Assembly (NCBI GenBank): GCA_021812865.1
Contig: JAKAMP010000057.1
Coordinates: 1-9,899, forward strand
Length of the DNA stretch: 9,899 bases
DNA from: Bacteroidota bacterium
GTDB lineage: Bacteria > Bacteroidota > Bacteroidia > Bacteroidales > JAAYUG01
Direction of reading: 5' to 3'
Shown: positions 5,854-9,899 of the stretch, piece after piece
Layout of the letters: each line of letters begins with the position of its first letter
Numbering within the stretch: the first letter of the stretch is position 1
Notes under the pieces: model-generated
Database searches by the model: none
What the model was told of the DNA's origin: nothing
Seen by the model: the letters and a program-made list of their open reading frames with translations, nothing else
Program-made: the position numbers and the translations under genes

Positions 5854-5874
5854 ATTGTGTATTTTTTACATAAA
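5854..5874. promoter_or_regulatory. Weaker second operator candidate
   Basis: ATTGTGT, 7 nt, then ACATAAA: the left half is identical to that of the main operator and the right half matches at 5 of 7 positions, with the same 7-7-7 layout. It lies upstream of the regulator -7 box, fitting autoregulation. The AT-rich setting raises the chance of coincidence. Confidence 0.38.
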
Positions 5875-5890
5875 GGAAAAATTGCTTAAC

Positions 5891-5911
5891 ATTGTGTACA
5901 GTGAACACAAT
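5891..5911. promoter_or_regulatory. Palindromic operator candidate for the Nudix regulator
   Basis: ATTGTGT (5891-5897) and ACACAAT (5905-5911) are perfect inverted repeats separated by 7 nt. The CA/TG bases inside add two more pairs, making 9 of 10 positions symmetric. It is centred 34 nt before the GH3 start and overlaps the probable promoter, a typical place for a repressor site. The partner is inferred from divergence. Confidence 0.65.
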
Positions 5912-5918
5912 AATTTTT
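5911..5918 (+). promoter_or_regulatory. Possible -7 box for the GH3 operon
   Basis: TAATTTTT matches TAnnTTTG at all but the last base. A TTG at 5892-5894 lies 16 nt upstream, so the operator would fill the space between the two boxes. The leader would be about 10 nt. Confidence 0.3.
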
Positions 5919-5934
5919 CCAAAACACACACCCT

Positions 5935-8274
5935 ATGAAAAAATTCCTAATCGCCTTTTGCTTCATAATGCCATCAGTGTTGTATGCACAGGACAATGCC
6001 AGTTCGGGTATTGATCCTAAGATCAAAGAGATCATCAGCCAGATGACCCTGGAAGAAAAAGCCTCCCTCTGTTCGGGAAAGGATTTCTGGACCACCAAGC
6101 CGATAGAGCGGTTGCATATTCCTTCCATCTGGATGACCGATGGCCCGCATGGATTGAGAAAGTCGGAATCCAGCTCCGGGTTCGCCAACAAGGTGGTTCC
6201 TGCCACAGCCTGGCCCAGCGCTTCATCCCTTGCAGCTTCCTGGGATCCCTCCCTAGTGGAAGAGGAAGGCGAGGCCATCGGTGCGGAGTGTCAGGCCAAC
6301 CATGTACAGATCATCCTGGGACCCGGTGTCAACATGAAACGCTCGCCCCTGTGTGGCCGGAATTTCGAGTATTATTCTGAAGATCCCATACTTGCAGGAG
6401 AAATGGGTGCAGCCTGGATCAAAGGCGTGCAGAGCCAGGGCGTGGGCACATCCCTTAAGCACTTTGCAGCGAACAACCAGGAAACACAACGTATGCAGGT
6501 GAGCGCCGAAGTAAGTGAACGGGCTCTGCGTGAAATATACCTCAGGGCTTTTGAGATTGCTGTGAAAGAGGCACAGCCCTGGACCGTGATGGCTTCGTAT
6601 AACCGCATCAATGGAATTTATTCATGCGAGAACCCGTGGTTATTGACAGATGTATTGCGCAAGGATTGGGGATTTAAAGGTTTCGTGGTTTCCGACTGGG
6701 GCGCGGTGAACGACCGTGTGGAAGGAATCAGGGCAGGCATGGACCTGCAGATGATGGGGGGTAATCCTACCTTCGACCAGGTGATCGTTGACGCTGTTAA
6801 AGCCGGCAAACTGTCTGAATCGGACCTCGATAAGGTGGTTGCCGACCTGCTGAAAATCATTTTCAGGGCCGACTCCCTGGAAAAGCCAAATGCGACTTAC
6901 GATAAGGACCAGCACCACACCCTGGCCCATAAGATAGGCGCTGATTGTATCGTGCTCCTGAAAAACCAGGACAAACTTTTACCCATCGATACGCGGAAAA
7001 TAAAAAAAATAGCGGTAATAGGCGGTTTCGCAAAGACAGCCCGGTTCCTCGGAGGCGGTAGTTCGATGCTCAGTCCCACGAAGGTTGACGTTCCCCTGGA
7101 TGAAATCACAAAACTTGCCGGTAAAGGCGTTCAGGTAACGTATGCGGAAGGCTATCCTGCCTCGGACACCCTGAATCCAAAAATGGTCGCAGAAGCTGTA
7201 AACATGGCAAGAAATGCCGATCTGGTTTTGCTGTTCGCAGGATTGCCCGACAAATATGAATCGGAAGGATACGACCGCAAGCATCTTGACCTTCCCCCCA
7301 ACCATAACCAGTTGATCGACGCCGTTGCTGCCGCCCAGAAGAATCTCGTTGTTATACTTGACAATGGTTCTCCGGTACTGATGCCATGGTTATCAAAAGT
7401 GAAAACCGTGGTGGAAGGTGGGCTTGACGGGCAGGCATCTGGCGGGGCTATTGCCGATGTGCTTTTCGGAGTGGTCAATCCTTCAGGCAAGCTGGCTGAG
7501 ACCTATCCTGCCCGCCTGGAAGACAATCCCTCCTACCTCAATTTTCCGGGTGAATTTAAAAAAGTATGTTACGGAGAAGGAATCTTTATTGGTTACCGCT
7601 GGTATGATGCCAGAAAGATTCAGCCCCTGTTCCCGTTTGGGTACGGTCTCTCCTACACAACCTTTACCTACAGCGCCATGAATATTTCGGCCAAACAGAT
7701 AAAAGATACAGAAAACCTGGAAGTTACCTGCAAGGTAAAAAACACGGGGAATGTAGCCGGAAAAGAAATCGTACAGTTATACGTTCATGACCTGCAGGCC
7801 AGGGTTCCCCGTCCGGAAAAGGAACTGAAAGCTTTTACCAAGGTGTCGCTCAAGCCCGGTGAAGAAAAGGAAGTAACCTTCAACCTGGGCAAACGGGATT
7901 TTGCATACTATAGTGAACCGGCAAAAGACTGGGTTGTAACCAACGGGGATTACGAAATACTTATCGGCGCTTCATCCCGGGACATCAAGCTGAAGGAAAA
8001 GGTGAACATGGTATCGACCCGTACATATACCTTATCTGCAAATTCGACCTTCCGTGAGTGGCTTGAGCACCCGAAAGGCAGAGTTTTACTGAAACCTATT
8101 CTTGACAATATGATGAAGATGATGTCGGGGGGAAAAGACTCCCCGGTGGCCAGCGCGAATGACATGATCGAGATGCTTGGCGATATGCCCGTAAACAAAC
8201 TTATTGATTTCAGCGGAGGCATGATCAGCCAGAAGTACCTGGATGACCTGGCCAATAAAGCCAACCAACAATAA
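5935..8274 (+). CDS. Exported glycoside hydrolase family 3 enzyme (beta-glucosidase-like)
   Basis: A 779-residue GH3 enzyme that hydrolyses beta-linked sugars from non-reducing ends by a retaining mechanism; beta-glucosidase is likely, beta-xylosidase possible. A signal peptide (1-18, ending LYAQ) directs it to the periplasm. The barrel domain carries TDGPHGLR (68-75), GRNFEYYSEDP (141-151), KHFAANNQE (175-183) and the nucleophile motif VVSDWG, with Asp254. The second domain carries YESEGYDR (441-448), where Glu442 or Glu444 is the probable acid/base. FPFGYGLSYTTF (567-578) and KNTGNVAGKEIVQLYV (602-617) begin the fibronectin-III-like domain, which ends near 690. About 90 further residues form a C-terminal extension. 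It is the first gene of the apparent operon, with the isomerase-like gene 56 nt downstream, and lies behind the operator candidates. The ATG at 5935 immediately precedes the signal peptide. Confidence 0.93.
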   Translation: MKKFLIAFCFIMPSVLYAQDNASSGIDPKIKEIISQMTLEEKASLCSGKDFWTTKPIERLHIPSIWMTDGPHGLRKSESSSGFANKVVPATAWPSASSLAASWDPSLVEEEGEAIGAECQANHVQIILGPGVNMKRSPLCGRNFEYYSEDPILAGEMGAAWIKGVQSQGVGTSLKHFAANNQETQRMQVSAEVSERALREIYLRAFEIAVKEAQPWTVMASYNRINGIYSCENPWLLTDVLRKDWGFKGFVVSDWGAVNDRVEGIRAGMDLQMMGGNPTFDQVIVDAVKAGKLSESDLDKVVADLLKIIFRADSLEKPNATYDKDQHHTLAHKIGADCIVLLKNQDKLLPIDTRKIKKIAVIGGFAKTARFLGGGSSMLSPTKVDVPLDEITKLAGKGVQVTYAEGYPASDTLNPKMVAEAVNMARNADLVLLFAGLPDKYESEGYDRKHLDLPPNHNQLIDAVAAAQKNLVVILDNGSPVLMPWLSKVKTVVEGGLDGQASGGAIADVLFGVVNPSGKLAETYPARLEDNPSYLNFPGEFKKVCYGEGIFIGYRWYDARKIQPLFPFGYGLSYTTFTYSAMNISAKQIKDTENLEVTCKVKNTGNVAGKEIVQLYVHDLQARVPRPEKELKAFTKVSLKPGEEKEVTFNLGKRDFAYYSEPAKDWVVTNGDYEILIGASSRDIKLKEKVNMVSTRTYTLSANSTFREWLEHPKGRVLLKPILDNMMKMMSGGKDSPVASANDMIEMLGDMPVNKLIDFSGGMISQKYLDDLANKANQQ

Positions 8275-8330
8275 GTACATAGCAATACTTGAATAACTAT
8301 ATCTTAACATTAACCATAAAACTTACGAAA

Positions 8331-9260
8331 ATGTATAACAGGAGAAAATTCTTACAAACGTCAGGAGCCCTAGCATTGGGAGGTATTCTTTTGCCCAAAC
8401 TGTCAAAGGCAGCCATCTTTGAATTTCCCGATGTAACCAAGCAGATAGGGATACAGGTATATTCGGTCAATAAATTCCTGGGTAAAGATCCCAAGGCGCT
8501 TTTTGAACAACTGGCCAAAATTGGCTTTGTGAACATTGAGACAGCCTTCAATCCGGTTGGTCCCTATTATGGATATACTCCAAAGGAATTATCAGCCATG
8601 ATCAGGGGAATGGGCATGAAGTGGTTGTCGCACCATGTAGCCGGAGCCGGTTTCAACAGGCCCCCTGCAGGAAATGCTAATCCCAAACCTCAGGGAAACA
8701 CTCAATCCTTCCCCAAATTTCTGAACCTGCGGGATAACCTGCAGCAACTGGTAAATGATGCTGCCGAAGGCGGACTGGAATTTCTTACCTGCGCCAGCAC
8801 GCCCATCGGCACTCTCGCGGAAGTGAATAAATCCATCGATACTTTCCAGAAAGCCGGAGAAGCTTGCAAGAAAGCAGGGATCCAGTTTGTATACCATAAC
8901 CATGCAACAGAATTCGATCCGGTGGAAGGTGGCAAAAGCGCCTATGAACTCATTCTTTCGCAAACCGACAAAGACCTGGTGAAGATGGAACTCGACCTGG
9001 CCTGGGCCGCAAAGGCAAAACAAAATCCTTCTGAGCTCTTCAAGGAAAACCCGGGACGTTTCCCCCTGTGGCACATAAAAGATTATGATCTCGCAAACAA
9101 CAAGATCATGCCTATTGGTAAAGGCTCGGTTGATTTCAAACCCACCTTCGAACATGCCAGGCTTGCCGGCCTCCGGTATTACTTCTACGAACAGGACGGC
9201 GTGCAGAACATGGAAGATGTGGAGCTCAGCTACACGAACCTGAAAAATCTTGTATCATAA
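8331..9260 (+). CDS. Tat-exported sugar isomerase/epimerase-like TIM-barrel protein (AP_endonuc_2 family)
   Basis: A 309-residue protein of the xylose-isomerase-like TIM-barrel family (PF01261), whose members isomerise or epimerise sugars or act on 3-keto sugars using a metal ion. The N-terminus NRRKFLQTSGALALGGILLP is a twin-arginine signal (Arg4-Arg5), implying export after folding. Barrel landmarks are GIQVYSV (40-46), GFVNIET (65-71), FVYHNHATEF (186-195), MELDLAW (219-225), WHIKD (247-251) and YFYEQDG (284-290). Likely metal ligands are among His189/His191, Asp222, His248 and Glu287. The frame is open to a TTG at 8289, but the ATG at 8331 starts the Tat signal and is preferred. It lies between two GH3 genes with short gaps (56 and 18 nt), so it probably handles a sugar made or consumed with them. 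The exact reaction cannot be told. Confidence 0.87.
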   Translation: MYNRRKFLQTSGALALGGILLPKLSKAAIFEFPDVTKQIGIQVYSVNKFLGKDPKALFEQLAKIGFVNIETAFNPVGPYYGYTPKELSAMIRGMGMKWLSHHVAGAGFNRPPAGNANPKPQGNTQSFPKFLNLRDNLQQLVNDAAEGGLEFLTCASTPIGTLAEVNKSIDTFQKAGEACKKAGIQFVYHNHATEFDPVEGGKSAYELILSQTDKDLVKMELDLAWAAKAKQNPSELFKENPGRFPLWHIKDYDLANNKIMPIGKGSVDFKPTFEHARLAGLRYYFYEQDGVQNMEDVELSYTNLKNLVS

Positions 9261-9278
9261 ACCAAACCTGAAACAATA

Positions 9279-9899
9279 ATGATAAAACATATGAAAAAGA
9301 GGAATTTGTTCAGCTATGTTCTGTTCCTTCCGGCATTGGCCTTGCTCACTTTGGTAGGTTGTAGCAAGAAATGGTCAGAAAAGGAAATGGGTTCCATCCG
9401 GATCGTAACCAATAAGGGAGGTCAGACGTTGGGATTTTCAAGCCTGTCGGGGGTAAAGATTCTCACCATAGACGGATTTGCCTTTAAAGATATGAACAGG
9501 AACGGGAAGCTTGATAAGTACGAAGACTGGCGACTGCCGGTGGATGAGAGGGCCAAAGACCTGGCATCAAAGCTATCGGTTGAAGAGATTGCAGGATTGA
9601 TGCTGTACAGCCGCCATCAGGCCATTCCGTCCGTCGGTGGATTTTTTGGAGGCACATACAACGGCAAACCATACAAGGAGAGCGGCGCCAAACCCTCGGA
9701 CCTGAGCGACCAGCAGGTAGAGTTTCTGACGAAGAACAATCTCCGGCATGTTCTGATCACCTCTGTTGAAAGTCCGGAGGTGGCGGCCGAGTGGAACAAC
9801 AATGCGCAGGCCCTGGTTGAGAAGATCGGCGTCGGTATTCCCATCAATACCAGTTCAGATCCAAGGCACCAGACTGTAGCCAATGCGGAGTACAATGCC
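9279..9899 (+). CDS. Lipoprotein glycoside hydrolase family 3 enzyme, 5' part only (window edge)
   Basis: The frame runs open from the ATG at 9279 to the window end (207 codons), so only the N-terminal quarter or so is present. The N-terminus (MIKHMKKRNLFSYVLFLPALALLTLVGC) is a lipoprotein signal with lipobox LVGC; Cys28 would be lipid-anchored. An ATG at 9291 in the same frame is an equally good start. After a short beta-rich segment, DMNRNGKLDKYEDWR (near 73-87) is the Ca-binding-loop-like stretch that often precedes the GH3 barrel in Bacteroidota, followed by VDERAKDLASKLSVEEIAGLM. NLRHVLITSVESPEVAAEWNN and GVGIPINTSSDPRH are the early barrel strands typical of GH3. The catalytic Asp lies beyond the window. 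It follows the isomerase-like gene by 18 nt, so is co-transcribed. The surface anchor contrasts with the soluble GH3 upstream, suggesting a division between outer and periplasmic steps. Confidence 0.88.
   Translation, partial: MIKHMKKRNLFSYVLFLPALALLTLVGCSKKWSEKEMGSIRIVTNKGGQTLGFSSLSGVKILTIDGFAFKDMNRNGKLDKYEDWRLPVDERAKDLASKLSVEEIAGLMLYSRHQAIPSVGGFFGGTYNGKPYKESGAKPSDLSDQQVEFLTKNNLRHVLITSVESPEVAAEWNNNAQALVEKIGVGIPINTSSDPRHQTVANAEYNA

Noticed and set aside
7152..7490. - strand frames inside the GH3 gene (several of 60-130 codons between 5886 and 8310)
   Set aside because: All overlap a full-length GH3 with intact motifs; they are by-products of its codon use.
8190..8274. C-terminal extension of the first GH3 as a novel domain
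   Set aside because: Similar helical tails after the fibronectin-III-like domain occur in other GH3 enzymes, so it is not unusual enough to list.
8592..9155. 187-codon - strand frame opposite the isomerase-like gene
   Set aside because: The + strand frame has a Tat signal and barrel motifs; the antisense peptide shows none.

Overview
The window looks like a chromosomal segment of a Bacteroidota (Bacteroidetes) member that degrades polysaccharides. The signs are -7 promoter boxes of the form TAnnTTTG, little sign of Shine-Dalgarno sequences, a sugar-type Nudix/winged-helix regulator, and a density of exported carbohydrate-active enzymes (a DUF2961/GH172-like protein, a CE6/SASA esterase, two GH3 enzymes, a Tat-exported sugar isomerase-like protein). 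No rRNA, tRNA or CRISPR array was seen.

Left part (1-3973). Three exported enzymes on the + strand are separated by long gaps: an alpha/beta-hydrolase esterase (124-1074), a DUF2961 protein that is visibly AT-richer than its neighbours (1411-2394), and a SASA/SGNH esterase (3122-3973). The gap between the last two holds a decayed, 5'-truncated group II intron maturase on the - strand (2534-3059). The gap before the DUF2961 gene holds a possible short fragment of another coding sequence.

Middle part (3974-5055). A small GIY-YIG nuclease gene (4286-4606) sits among REP-like palindromic repeats. One short copy lies upstream. Two near-identical 176-nt copies lie downstream with a 210-nt period. 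Each long copy has a perfect 22-bp inverted repeat that can also fold as two local hairpins, and the upstream copy shows a compensatory base-pair change in one of them. This resembles the way REP elements surround RAYT transposase genes, but with a GIY-YIG nuclease instead. It is the most likely place for something not well described.

Right part (5056-9899). A Nudix-type regulator (- strand) diverges from an apparent operon on the + strand: periplasmic GH3 enzyme, Tat-exported sugar isomerase/epimerase-like protein, and a lipoprotein GH3 cut by the window end. The 102-bp divergent region holds a strong 21-bp palindromic operator candidate and a second weaker site with the same 7-7-7 layout. 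The Nudix box of the regulator lacks catalytic acidic residues, so it probably senses a ligand rather than hydrolysing one. The simplest model is sugar-responsive control of glucoside or glycoside breakdown in the periplasm. All substrate assignments are inferences.
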